The position numbers and the translations under genes are program-made. Source: an uncultured Polaribacter sp. (GTDB lineage Bacteria > Bacteroidota > Bacteroidia > Flavobacteriales > Flavobacteriaceae). Taken from it: a DNA stretch of 64,000 bases. The stretch is taken from positions 310,001-374,000 of the forward strand of contig NZ_CANMHM010000001.1 in NCBI RefSeq assembly GCF_947497695.1, in the 5' to 3' direction. This document shows positions 49,914-59,026 of the stretch, one piece after another. Every line of letters starts with the position of its first letter. Positions within the stretch are counted from its first letter, which is position 1. A model generated the notes under the pieces. That model saw only the letters and a list, made by a program, of their open reading frames with translations. It did no database searches and was not told the DNA's origin.

Positions 49914-50903
49914 ATGGATGTAGATGTAAGAGCTATTAATGAAAAGATAGAAAAAGAAAGTGCCTTTATAGATATTCTTAGTTTAGAAATGAACAAAGTT
50001 ATTGTTGGGCAAAAAAAAATGATAGAAAGTTTGTTAATAGGTTTGCTTGGTGATGGTCATATCTTATTAGAAGGAGTACCTGGTTTAGCAAAAACCTTAG
50101 CAATTAACACACTATCTAAAGCAGTACAAGCTAGTTTTAGTAGAGTACAATTTACACCAGATTTATTACCTGCAGATGTTGTTGGAACCATGATTTATAA
50201 CATGAAAGAAAACAACTTCGAAATTAAAAAAGGACCCATATTTGCAAATTTTGTATTAGCAGATGAGATTAACAGAGCACCTGCAAAAGTACAATCTGCA
50301 TTGTTAGAAGCTATGCAAGAGCGTCAAATTACAATTGGCGATGAAACTTTTAAGTTAGATGAACCATTTTTAGTAATGGCAACTCAAAACCCAGTAGAAC
50401 AAGAAGGAACGTATCCTTTACCTGAAGCACAAGTAGATCGTTTTATGTTAAAAGTGGTTATTGATTACCCAAAATTACAAGATGAGCAAGTAATTATGCG
50501 TCAGAATTTAACAGGTGGCTTTGCAAAAGTAAATCCTGTAGTTTCTGTAGACCAAATTATTAGAGCACGTAAAGTTGCAAATGAAGTTTATATGGATGAA
50601 AAAATTGAGAAATATATTCTTGATATCATCTTTGCAACACGTTATCCAGAAAGATACAACTTAGCAAATTTAAAAGATTTAATAAGTTTTGGAGCTTCTC
50701 CAAGGGGAAGTATCAACCTTGCAAGAGCAGCAAAATGTTATGCTTTTATAAAACGTAGAGGTTATGTAATTCCTGAAGATGTAAGAGCTGTAGTTTTTGA
50801 TGTTTTACGTCACAGAATAGGAATTACCTATGAAGCTGAAGCAGAAAACGTAACCTCTGTAGATATTATCAATTCTATAATTAATGAGGTAGAGGTACCT
50901 TAA
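49914..50903 (+). CDS. moxR: MoxR family AAA+ ATPase
   Basis: A 329-residue MoxR chaperone-like ATPase, the first gene of the Bat operon. GVPGLAKT near 60-67 is Walker A, LADEINRAPAKVQSALLEAMQER near 117-139 (written here as one block with Walker B DE and sensor) and NPVEQEGTYPLPEAQVDRFM near 159-178. MoxR proteins partner with VWA/MIDAS proteins, here BatA and BatB, to mature or insert metal or cofactor complexes. Confidence 0.95.
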   Translation: MDVDVRAINEKIEKESAFIDILSLEMNKVIVGQKKMIESLLIGLLGDGHILLEGVPGLAKTLAINTLSKAVQASFSRVQFTPDLLPADVVGTMIYNMKENNFEIKKGPIFANFVLADEINRAPAKVQSALLEAMQERQITIGDETFKLDEPFLVMATQNPVEQEGTYPLPEAQVDRFMLKVVIDYPKLQDEQVIMRQNLTGGFAKVNPVVSVDQIIRARKVANEVYMDEKIEKYILDIIFATRYPERYNLANLKDLISFGASPRGSINLARAAKCYAFIKRRGYVIPEDVRAVVFDVLRHRIGITYEAEAENVTSVDIINSIINEVEVP

Positions 50904-50904
50904 T

Positions 50905-50966
50905 CAATTATCAATGAACAATTATCGGTTTTAAACTGATAAATGATAACTGTTAAATGATAATTG
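50905..50966 (+). repeat. Intercistronic inverted repeat between moxR and DUF58 genes
   Basis: CAATTATCA at 50905-50913 pairs with TGATAATTG at 50958-50966, with inner repeats ACAATTATCGGTTTTAAACT / GATAAATGATAACTG. It separates the first two bat genes without a T-run. Confidence 0.5.
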
Positions 50967-50971
50967 AAAAA

Positions 50972-51841
50972 ATGGAAACAAAGGAAATACTTAAAAAAGT
51001 TCGTAAAATAGAAATTAAGACAAAACGTTTGTCTAATGATATTTTTGGAGGTGAATACCATTCATCATTCAAAGGACGTGGTATGACTTTTTCTGAAGTA
51101 AGACAGTACCAGTTTGGTGATGATATAAGAACAATTGATTGGAATGTTACTGCTCGTTACAACGAACCTTATATTAAAGTTTTTGAAGAAGAACGCGAAT
51201 TAACAATGATGTTGTTAGTTGATGTTTCTGGTTCTGAACTTTTTGGAACATCTACCCAATTTAAAAAAGATACTGTTACAGAAATTGCTGCAACATTGGC
51301 ATTTTCTGCAACGCAGAATAACGACAAAGTTGGGTTAATTTTATTTTCTGATGATGTTGAGCTTTTCATCCCTCCTAAAAAAGGAAAAAGTCACGTTTTA
51401 AGAATTATTAGAGAATTAATAGAGTTTAAACCTAAAAGTAAAAAAACCAATATTGCTGCTGCTTTAAAGTTTTTATCTAGTGTGATGAAAAAAAGAGCCA
51501 TTGTTTTTATGTTATCTGATTTTATGGATGATGATTATGAAAAAACATTAAAAATAGCCTCAAAAAAACACGATTTAACAGGCATTAGAGTTTTTGATAA
51601 ACACGATGAAGAAATTCCTAATTTAGGAATGGTACCCATGTTAGATTCAGAAACTGGTAATATTCAATTGATAAACACTGCATCAAAATCTGTAAGAACA
51701 AGTTACAAAGCAAATGCATTACGTTTAAACGATTATTATGTAAATATGTTTAAAAGAAGCGGTGCAGGTGCAGTAAATACTAGAGTTGATGAAAACTACG
51801 TAAAAAAGTTATTGGGTTATTTTAAAAATAAAGGAAGGTAG
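50972..51841 (+). CDS. DUF58 domain protein
   Basis: A 289-residue DUF58 protein encoded between MoxR and the Bat proteins. FGGEYHSSFKGRGMTFSEVRQYQFGDDIRTIDWNVTARYN near 24-63 (here quoted as separate blocks: GEYHSSFKGRG, QYQFGDD, IRTIDWN) is the family signature. A VWA-like fold follows, with MMLLVDVSGS near 85-94. The start was set at the ATG at 50972, five codons inside the longer frame. It is likely a membrane-facing partner of MoxR. Confidence 0.92.
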   Translation: METKEILKKVRKIEIKTKRLSNDIFGGEYHSSFKGRGMTFSEVRQYQFGDDIRTIDWNVTARYNEPYIKVFEEERELTMMLLVDVSGSELFGTSTQFKKDTVTEIAATLAFSATQNNDKVGLILFSDDVELFIPPKKGKSHVLRIIRELIEFKPKSKKTNIAAALKFLSSVMKKRAIVFMLSDFMDDDYEKTLKIASKKHDLTGIRVFDKHDEEIPNLGMVPMLDSETGNIQLINTASKSVRTSYKANALRLNDYYVNMFKRSGAGAVNTRVDENYVKKLLGYFKNKGR

Positions 51842-51861
51842 TAACACCGTTACTTTTACAA

Positions 51862-52782
51862 ATGAAAAAACATATTTTATACATATTACTATTTATTTCT
51901 ACCATCGGTTTTGCACAAAAACCTATGGTAAAAGCAGCAATTGACACCACCAATATTAGAATTGGTGAACAATTTACTTTAAAAATTTCTGTGGATGAAA
52001 CCCAGAATGTAATTCTACCAAAATTACAACTACAGGGCTTAGAAATTATAGACTCAACTAAAGTTGATACCATTAAAAATTCGTTAATAAGAAAGTATAT
52101 TTTAACAGGTTTTGATAGTGGAGCTTTTTACATTCCCCAACAACATATTTTTGTAAAAAACCAAGCCTACTTAACAGATTCTTTGTTAGTAAATGTTGCT
52201 ACGATTGCTATTGATACAACCAAAGTAAAAAAGTTTCCTATAAAATCTATTAAAAGTGAACCTTTAACTTTTGATGATTACAAGATATACATTTACATTC
52301 TTTTAGCTGCTCTAGCTATTATTGGTTTTTGGATTTATTGGTTTGTCATCAGAAAACAAAAAGTAGAAGTTGAAGAAGAAACCTATAAAGCTTTACCTCC
52401 TTATGAAGAAGCTATTTATAAGTTAAATGAATTAGATGAAAAATTATTGTGGCAAAACAATAAAGTAAAAGAATATTACTCTGAATTAACAGAAATTGTG
52501 CGTGGTTATATAGAGAGAGAACTAAAAGTACCTGCTTTAGAAAAAACAACGGATGAAGTTTTAGATATGATTAAAGACTTTAAAAAATCTGAAACGATAG
52601 AAACATCAGAAGAAACTATTAGAAAGTTAAAAGATTTATTACGTGAAGCAGATTTGGTAAAGTTTGCTAAATCAAAACCTTTGGCTTTAGAAATAGAAGA
52701 AGACAGAAAAGATGCACAAGATATTGTGAGTAATTTAAAACCTAAACCAATTATTGAAGAGAATGATGATGAATTGGAATAA
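51862..52782 (+). CDS. BatX-like protein (short BatD-related, one membrane helix)
   Basis: A 306-residue protein with signal peptide (cleavage near GFAQ, 18-20), a periplasmic beta domain (21-135) with RIGEQFTLKISVDE, one membrane helix (about 143-163, IYIYILLAALAIIGFWIYWF) and a cytosolic C-terminal helical domain carrying EEAIYKLNELDEKLL and ELTEIVRGYIEREL. The organisation is a reduced BatD. Placed between DUF58 and batA; its 3' end overlaps the batA reading frame. Confidence 0.82.
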   Translation: MKKHILYILLFISTIGFAQKPMVKAAIDTTNIRIGEQFTLKISVDETQNVILPKLQLQGLEIIDSTKVDTIKNSLIRKYILTGFDSGAFYIPQQHIFVKNQAYLTDSLLVNVATIAIDTTKVKKFPIKSIKSEPLTFDDYKIYIYILLAALAIIGFWIYWFVIRKQKVEVEEETYKALPPYEEAIYKLNELDEKLLWQNNKVKEYYSELTEIVRGYIERELKVPALEKTTDEVLDMIKDFKKSETIETSEETIRKLKDLLREADLVKFAKSKPLALEIEEDRKDAQDIVSNLKPKPIIEENDDELE

Positions 52783-53773
52783 TTTTGAATTTAACAATCC
52801 GGAGTTTCTGTGGCTGCTCATTTTAATTCCAATTTTGGCAATCTGGCACTTTTTTATGCGTAAAAAAGATGCAGCTGTTTTAATAATGCCAAGTATAAGA
52901 GGTTTTAAAACAGACTCTATTTTATCAAAATTAAAACCACTTTTATATCTTTTAAGATTATTGGCACTTATAGCTATTATTATTGCATTGGCTAGACCAA
53001 GAAACGTTTCTGTAAGTAAAAAAACGAAGAGTAATAGAGGAATCGATATTGTAATGGCAATTGATGTTTCTGCAAGTATGTTGGCTAAAGATTTAAAACC
53101 TAACAGACTTGAGGCTCTTAAAAAAGTTGCCATAAATTTTACGAATAGAAGACCTAATGATAGAATAGGAATTGTTGTTTATGCAGGTGAAAGTTTTACT
53201 CAAACACCAATTACAAGTGATAAAGGCATTGTAAAACGCACTATTTCTGAATTGAAATGGGGACAATTAGAAGGAGGAACAGCAATAGGAATGGGCTTAG
53301 GTTCTGCTGTAAATAGGTTAAAAGAAAGTACCGCAAAAAGTAAAGTAATTATTTTATTAACAGATGGTGTAAATAATACAGGAAATATTGATCCAAGAAC
53401 TGCTACAGATTTAGCAAAAGAATTAGAAATTAAAACCTACACCATAGGAATTGGAACCAATGGCATGGCAGATTTTCCTTATAATATTGATCCAAGAACA
53501 GGAAAAATAAACTTTATAAAACAAAAAGTAGAAATTGATGAAGCTTTGCTAAAAGAAATTGCTACAGAAACTCAAGGAAAGTATTTTAGAGCAACAAATA
53601 ACGAATCTTTAAAAGAAATTTATGATGAAATTGACAAGCTCGAAAAAACAAAAATAGAAGAATTTAAATATTATAATTATCAAGAAAAATATAGAATTTT
53701 TGTTTTCTTAGGACTTGGGTTCTTGTTGTTAGAATTTTTGTTAAGGAATACATTATTTAAATCATTTATTTAA
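52769..53773 (+). CDS. batA: BatA, VWA-domain protein
   Basis: A 334-residue membrane protein of the aerotolerance (Bat) group. Membrane helices flank (about 12-27, 57-75 and 312-330) a von Willebrand A domain with MIDAS motif DVSASM near 96-101, TPITS near 137-141 and LTDGVNNTG near 192-200. The start was set at ATG 52769; ATGs at 52754, 52763 and 52766 are also in frame. It overlaps the preceding gene by 14 nt. MoxR partner candidate. Confidence 0.92.
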   Translation: MNWNNFEFNNPEFLWLLILIPILAIWHFFMRKKDAAVLIMPSIRGFKTDSILSKLKPLLYLLRLLALIAIIIALARPRNVSVSKKTKSNRGIDIVMAIDVSASMLAKDLKPNRLEALKKVAINFTNRRPNDRIGIVVYAGESFTQTPITSDKGIVKRTISELKWGQLEGGTAIGMGLGSAVNRLKESTAKSKVIILLTDGVNNTGNIDPRTATDLAKELEIKTYTIGIGTNGMADFPYNIDPRTGKINFIKQKVEIDEALLKEIATETQGKYFRATNNESLKEIYDEIDKLEKTKIEEFKYYNYQEKYRIFVFLGLGFLLLEFLLRNTLFKSFI

Positions 53774-53902
53774 AATGTTGTGTAACTGTGTAATTGTTGA
53801 ATCGTTTAATTGTAAAAGACATCATTAATTAATGAAACGAGGAAATTTAAAAAAATAGGTGTCTATTTTATAGGATTTAATCACAATTACACAAATAAAC
53901 AA

Positions 53903-53929
53903 TTACACAAATAAACAATTACACGATTA
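53903..53929 (+). repeat. 27-bp direct repeat, left copy
   Basis: A 27-bp sequence beginning TTACACAAATAAAC and ending ACGATTA, with the identical copy at 54340-54366. The two copies flank the four-helix-bundle gene inside the bat operon. It is part of a local GTGTAATTG / CAATTACAC-type repeat family. Confidence 0.8.
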
Positions 53930-53940
53930 AACAAAACAAG

Positions 53941-54306
53941 ATGTATATATTTTCATTTGAAAAATTAGAAGTTTGGAAAGAGGCAATTCAGCTTTCTAAA
54001 GAAATATACAAAGTAACTTCTACTTTTCCTAGTGATGAAAAATTTGGATTAATAAGTCAAATTAGAAGGGCTACTAATTCAATTGCAGCAAATTTAGCAG
54101 AAGGAACATCGAGAATTACAAATAAAGACAAAGCACATTTTACAACCATCGCATTTAGCAAAACAATGGAAGTTTTAAATCATTTAATATTATCAAAAGA
54201 ACTAGAATTTATTTCTGAAAAAGAATATTTAAAATTAAGAGAACAAATTTATAAAATATCTAATATGCTTAATGCATTAAGAAATTCACAAATTAAAAAA
54301 GTGTAA
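53941..54306 (+). CDS. Four helix bundle protein (23S rRNA IVS-type)
   Basis: A 121-residue helical protein: FEKLEVWKEAIQLSKEIYKVT (5-25, here in blocks) and the family-defining LISQIRRATNSIAANLAEG near 39-57. This family was first seen encoded in intervening sequences of 23S rRNA genes and in isolated operon insertions; binding of RNA or protein partners is inferred, function unknown. It sits between batA and batB, interrupting the usual order, with identical 27-bp repeats on each side. Confidence 0.9.
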   Translation: MYIFSFEKLEVWKEAIQLSKEIYKVTSTFPSDEKFGLISQIRRATNSIAANLAEGTSRITNKDKAHFTTIAFSKTMEVLNHLILSKELEFISEKEYLKLREQIYKISNMLNALRNSQIKKV

Positions 54307-54339
54307 ACGTTTAATTGTGTATTAGTTAAAATGCTACAG

Positions 54340-54366
54340 TTACACAAATAAACAATTACACGATTA
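54340..54366 (+). repeat. 27-bp direct repeat, right copy
   Basis: Identical to 53903-53929. Repeat start-to-start distance is 437 bp. Confidence 0.8.
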
Positions 54367-54379
54367 CACAATATAATCA

Positions 54380-55426
54380 ATGTACAAAATAGAAGAACCA
54401 ATTTATTTTTCACTACTAATAATCATTCCAGCAATGATTGTTGTTTTCTTGTTGGTTTTATGGTGGAAAAAAAGAACACAGAAAAAATTTTCTGACATCA
54501 ACTTGTTGCAAAAATTAGCTCCAAATACATCAACATTTAAATCAGTTTTAAAACTGGTCTTTTTACTTTTAGGAATTAGTTTTTTAATTATTTCTCTAGT
54601 AAATCCCAAGATGGGAACTAAACTAAAAACAGTAAAAAGAGAAGGTGTAGATATTGTGTTTGCGTTAGATGTTTCTAAAAGTATGTTGGCAGAAGATATT
54701 GCTCCTAATCGTTTAGAAAAAGCAAAACAAATTATTTCTAAGACTATTGATAAATTAGGTAGTGATAGAGTTGGTATTATTGTGTATGCAGGTAATTCGT
54801 ATCCACTTTTACCTATTACTACAGATCATGGAGCTGCAAATATGTTTTTACAAAACGCCAATCCAGATATGGTTTCTAGCCAAGGAACAGATATCAATGG
54901 AGCGTTAGAATTGGCAAAAACGTATTATAATAATGATGAGCAAACCAATCGTTTTTTAATTATTATTTCTGATGGAGAAGATCATCAAGAAGAAACAAAA
55001 CAAGTGGCACAAACTTTGTCTAATGAAGGTGTAAAGGTTTATACAATTGGTGTTGGTACAGAAAATGGAGGCCCAATTCCTATGCGTGTAAATGGTGCTA
55101 TGATTGGCTATAAAAAAGATAATAAAGGAGAAACTGTAATTACAAAACGTAAACCGAATGTTTTAGAAGGTATTGCAGATGCTGCAGAAGGGCAATATAT
55201 TGATGGTAATGTTACAGAAAGACCCGTAAAAATAATTGCCGACATTGTTGCAAATGCTGAAAAAAACGAATTTGAAACCAAACAGTTTTCTGATTACAAA
55301 GACCAATTTCAATGGTTTTTAGCAATCGGATTGCTATTCTTACTCATAGATATTTTCTTATTTGACAAGAAAACAAAATGGCTTAAAAAAGTTGATTTGT
55401 TTAACGAAGAAAAAACAAAAAAATAA
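54380..55426 (+). CDS. batB: BatB, VWA-domain protein
   Basis: A 348-residue membrane protein with a N-terminal helix (about 8-26), a second at 53-72 and a C-terminal one near 312-330, flanking a VWA domain with DVSKSM near 95-100, LLPITTD near 140-146 and IISDGEDH near 195-202. In the Bat system BatB associates with BatA; it overlaps no neighbour but is followed 2 nt later by batC. Confidence 0.93.
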   Translation: MYKIEEPIYFSLLIIIPAMIVVFLLVLWWKKRTQKKFSDINLLQKLAPNTSTFKSVLKLVFLLLGISFLIISLVNPKMGTKLKTVKREGVDIVFALDVSKSMLAEDIAPNRLEKAKQIISKTIDKLGSDRVGIIVYAGNSYPLLPITTDHGAANMFLQNANPDMVSSQGTDINGALELAKTYYNNDEQTNRFLIIISDGEDHQEETKQVAQTLSNEGVKVYTIGVGTENGGPIPMRVNGAMIGYKKDNKGETVITKRKPNVLEGIADAAEGQYIDGNVTERPVKIIADIVANAEKNEFETKQFSDYKDQFQWFLAIGLLFLLIDIFLFDKKTKWLKKVDLFNEEKTKK

Positions 55427-55428
55427 TT

Positions 55429-56268
55429 ATGAAAAAATTACCTTACATTTTAGTCGTTTTTTTGATGTTATTTTCATCCAAAGAAATTGTAGCACAGAAA
55501 GATTCTATTGCACAACAACGTAAAGCTAGAAAATTGCTGAGACAGGGAAATGAATTATATAATAAAAAACAATTTACAGACGCTTCTGTTGCCTATCAAA
55601 AAGCTCTAGGAAATAATACTAAATATGATAAAGCAGCCTATAATTTAGGGAATGCATTGTACCAAAATAGTAATTTTAAAGAAGCTGTACCCCAATATGA
55701 ATTAACAGCAGAAACAGCAAAAGACAAATTTACAAAAGCAGAAGCATACCACAATATTGGCAATGCAATGATGGAGCAAAAACAATATCAGCCTGCTGTA
55801 GATGCTTATAAAAACTCGTTAAGAAACAACCCTAATGATGATGAAACACGTTATAATTTAGCCGTTGCTCAAAAATTATTAGAGAAAGAAAAACAAGATA
55901 ATAAAGACGATAAAAACAAGGATAACAACAAAGACAATAATAAAGATAAGGATAAAAAAGACAAAGAGGGAAAGGATAAAGACAAAAATAAGGATCAGAA
56001 AGACGGAGACGATAAGGACAAAAAACAAGACAAAGATAAAGATGATAAGGGAGATCAAGACAAAGACAAAGACAAAGACAAAAAACAAGACCCTAAAAAT
56101 AACGAGAAAAAAGAAGATCAAAAGCCAAAACCTCAACAAGGAAAAATGTCTCCTGAACAAGTAAAACAATTACTAGAAAGTTTAAACAACGAAGAGAAAA
56201 AAACTCAGAAAAAAATGAATGCTCAAAAAGCAAAAGGAAAAAAAGTGAAACAAGAAAAAGACTGGTAG
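55429..56268 (+). CDS. batC: BatC, TPR protein with Lys/Asp-rich tract
   Basis: A 279-residue exported TPR protein. Signal peptide to about residue 24, three TPR units (about 34-140) with NLGNALYQNSNFKEAV and NLAVAQKLLEKEK at the end. A 75-residue tract (about 154-228) is composed almost only of Lys and Asp with some Asn, Gln and Glu. The C-terminus carries MSPEQVKQLLESLNNEEKK, typical of BatC. The tract is encoded by nearly pure purine sequence, so it reads as a low-complexity, highly charged linker. Confidence 0.9.
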   Translation: MKKLPYILVVFLMLFSSKEIVAQKDSIAQQRKARKLLRQGNELYNKKQFTDASVAYQKALGNNTKYDKAAYNLGNALYQNSNFKEAVPQYELTAETAKDKFTKAEAYHNIGNAMMEQKQYQPAVDAYKNSLRNNPNDDETRYNLAVAQKLLEKEKQDNKDDKNKDNNKDNNKDKDKKDKEGKDKDKNKDQKDGDDKDKKQDKDKDDKGDQDKDKDKDKKQDPKNNEKKEDQKPKPQQGKMSPEQVKQLLESLNNEEKKTQKKMNAQKAKGKKVKQEKDW

Positions 56269-56323
56269 TTTTAAAATTGTGTAACTCTTTATTCGTTTAA
56301 AAGTTTAATTGTATTGAAAATAA

Positions 56324-58087
56324 ATGAAAAGTAAATTAATATTCATATTTCTATTTTTAACAACTATTTCTTTAGTTGCTCAAGATGCTACTTTAACAGC
56401 AAAAGTGAGTAAAAATAAATTGGGTTTAAACCAGCGTCTTAGAATAGAATTCACAATTAATAAACAAGGAGGAGATAATTTTACGCCTCCAAATTTTACA
56501 AATTTTAAAGTAGTTGGTGGCCCTAGTCAATCTATTAGTCAATCTTGGGTTAATGGAAGAGCTAGTTTTTCTCAATCTTATACCTATATTATTCAACCAA
56601 AAAGAAAAGGAGATTTAACTATTGGAGCTGCAAGCATAAAAATTGCAGGAAAAACAATAAAAACTGAGCCAATAAAAATTATCGTTTTGGATGCTGTAGA
56701 CATTCCAAAAAACCCAAATGACCCTAATTATATTGCAGAACAGAATATTCACTTAGTTGCAGAAATATCTAAATCTAGACCTTATGTTGGTGAAGGTGTT
56801 TATGTAGAGTATAGATTATATGTAAGTGAAAACGTTAATGTTTACAATTATGGAGTTTCTGAAGCGCCAAAATATAATGGTTTTTGGCATCAAGATATTA
56901 AAATTTCTGGTCAGCCTCAAGTAAAAATGGGTAAGTATAATGGTGAAGATTACAGGTATGTTGTTATGCAAAAAGCTTTATTGGTACCAACAAAAACAGG
57001 TAAACTAACCATTGACCCTATGAAAATGGAGGTTGTAATTGGTGTGCCATCAGGCAGAGCAGATTTTTTTGGTAATGCAATTACTAGAAATATTAAAAGA
57101 GAATTTGCCTCTGCAAAAAAAATAGTGAGTCCTAGAAGTTTACCTTTAGAAAACAAACCTTTAGATTTTACAGGTGCTGTTGGTAATTTTAAATTTGATG
57201 TTTCTTTAAGTAAAGAAGTCTTAAAAGCCAATGAAACTTCTCAAATAAAAGTAGCCGTTTCAGGTAGAGGAAATTTAAAATTATTTGAATTGCCAGAAGT
57301 TACAACTCCTGTTGAGTTAGAAAAATATCAACCAGAAAGAAAAGAAAGTGTTAGAGTAAGAGCAAATGGAATTTCAGGTGCTGTGTCAGATTTATACACA
57401 GTAGTACCTCAATACAAAGGAAAATATAAAATACCTTCTGTTTCATTCTCGTATTTTAATCCTAATGAAAAAAAATACCATACAATTACCACAGAAGATT
57501 TTTTTGTTGATGTTTTAGAAGGAAAAGAATTAAAGCCTACTATTGATGCAGATGCAGTTCAAAAACAAAACGTAAATTCTACAGGTAAAAACTTTAGATA
57601 TATTCAAACAAAAAGTAATTTAGAACTTTTAGATAGTTATGATTTCTATAGATCAAATTTATTTTATCTTTTATTATTATTGCCTTTGATTGCAATTCCT
57701 ATCGGAATTTTCATCGCAAAAAGAAATGAAGCAAGAGATAATGATGTTATTGGTAATAAAACTAGAAAAGCAGAAAGATTGGCTAAAAAATATTTATCTG
57801 AAGCTAAAAAACAATTGGGTAAAAAAGAACCTTTTTATGAGGCGTTAGAACGTGCTTTACACAATTATTTAAAAGCGAAATTGGGTATTGAAACAGCAGA
57901 TATCAGCAAAGAAAAAATTACCGAAATTTTAGAAAATAAAAATATTGAAACAACAACAATTCATCAATTTATTGAGGTTTTAAAACACTCTGATATGGCA
58001 CGTTATTCACAAATATCAACTACAGAAATGGAGGATGAATTTGAAAGAGCAAAACAAGTTATTGTGCAACTAGATAAACAATTGTAA
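56324..58087 (+). CDS. batD: BatD (oxygen tolerance protein)
   Basis: A 587-residue exported protein: signal peptide (1-20), three beta-sandwich domains (about 21-125, 135-290 and 290-400), one membrane helix near 443-463 and a cytosolic helical tail from 470. The N-terminal SLVAQDATLTAKVSKNKLGLNQRL and the NFRYIQTKSNLEL segment are typical of BatD/PF13584. It precedes batE by 4 nt. Confidence 0.92.
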   Translation: MKSKLIFIFLFLTTISLVAQDATLTAKVSKNKLGLNQRLRIEFTINKQGGDNFTPPNFTNFKVVGGPSQSISQSWVNGRASFSQSYTYIIQPKRKGDLTIGAASIKIAGKTIKTEPIKIIVLDAVDIPKNPNDPNYIAEQNIHLVAEISKSRPYVGEGVYVEYRLYVSENVNVYNYGVSEAPKYNGFWHQDIKISGQPQVKMGKYNGEDYRYVVMQKALLVPTKTGKLTIDPMKMEVVIGVPSGRADFFGNAITRNIKREFASAKKIVSPRSLPLENKPLDFTGAVGNFKFDVSLSKEVLKANETSQIKVAVSGRGNLKLFELPEVTTPVELEKYQPERKESVRVRANGISGAVSDLYTVVPQYKGKYKIPSVSFSYFNPNEKKYHTITTEDFFVDVLEGKELKPTIDADAVQKQNVNSTGKNFRYIQTKSNLELLDSYDFYRSNLFYLLLLLPLIAIPIGIFIAKRNEARDNDVIGNKTRKAERLAKKYLSEAKKQLGKKEPFYEALERALHNYLKAKLGIETADISKEKITEILENKNIETTTIHQFIEVLKHSDMARYSQISTTEMEDEFERAKQVIVQLDKQL

Positions 58088-58091
58088 TAAG

Positions 58092-58841
58092 ATGAAGAAA
58101 CTATTTTTTTTATTATTGATAATTACAAATTCTGTTACAGCACAAAATGTAGACAGCTTATTTGTGGCTGCTAATAATTTATACAAAGAGGGCAAATTTG
58201 AAGAAGCTATTGAAAAGTATAAAAAAATAGAAGGACAAAAGTTAGTATCGTCTGAACTGTATTATAATTTAGGTAATTCTTATTATAAATTAAACAAAGT
58301 TGGCCCAACAATCTATTATTATGAAAAAGGACTGAAATTGAATCCTTTAAATGAAGATATTAAAAATAATTTAGTCTTTGCAAAACGTTTAGCACTAGAT
58401 AATATTGAACAGTTGCCACAAACTGTTTTACAAAAATTTAATAAAAATTATTTGCAAAAACTATCTTACAATCAATGGGCAATTGTAGTTGTTGTGTTTT
58501 CAATATTGGCTAGTTTATTATTTATTTTATTTTATTTTGCTGAAATTCCGCTAAAAAAAAGGTTCTATTTTATAAGTAGTGTTGTAAGTTTTTTCTTTTT
58601 AATCGCCTCACTTTTTATCACTTATAATCAATATAATATTTCTAAAAATACAGTTGAAGCAATTGTTTTTGCTGAAAAAACAGATGTAAGAAATGCACCA
58701 ACTTTAAACTCTGAAGAAGTTTTTACTTTGCATGAAGGTACAAAGGTACTTGTGCTAGATGCTATTGATAATTGGAAAAAAATTAAAATAGCCGATGGTA
58801 AAATAGGTTGGATTATTAGAGAAAAAATTAAAGAATTATAG
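58092..58841 (+). CDS. batE: BatE, TPR and SH3-like protein
   Basis: A 249-residue membrane protein closing the bat operon: signal peptide (1-18), two TPR units (22-92), two membrane helices (about 130-150 and 157-177) and a C-terminal SH3-like segment with NAPTLNSEEVFTLHEGTKV near 201-219. The combination is the BatE layout. Confidence 0.9.
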   Translation: MKKLFFLLLIITNSVTAQNVDSLFVAANNLYKEGKFEEAIEKYKKIEGQKLVSSELYYNLGNSYYKLNKVGPTIYYYEKGLKLNPLNEDIKNNLVFAKRLALDNIEQLPQTVLQKFNKNYLQKLSYNQWAIVVVVFSILASLLFILFYFAEIPLKKRFYFISSVVSFFFLIASLFITYNQYNISKNTVEAIVFAEKTDVRNAPTLNSEEVFTLHEGTKVLVLDAIDNWKKIKIADGKIGWIIREKIKEL

Positions 58842-59026
58842 TACTTCAACACAAAAATTAAAACTTATCTTATAAAAATAGTAGAAAATTAATTTTTAAT
58901 TCTATTTTTAAAATCTCTTATAAAAATATTTATTTTTTTGTAAGTTATTAAAATTCAGTATTTTAAAAACATAGGTTTTGTAAAATTAATTTTATAAATC
59001 TATCCTATTACTTTTAAGCGTAAGAA

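Noticed and set aside
53775..54372. CRISPR array from GTGTAATTG/CAATTACAC-type repeats
   Set aside because: Repeats are short, unevenly spaced, partly inverted and interrupted by a gene; no cas genes are present.
55879..56169. Long minus-strand ORF of hydrophobic composition opposite batC
   Set aside because: It is the complement of the Lys/Asp codon tract, giving Phe/Ile/Val runs. Composition is explained by the batC gene.
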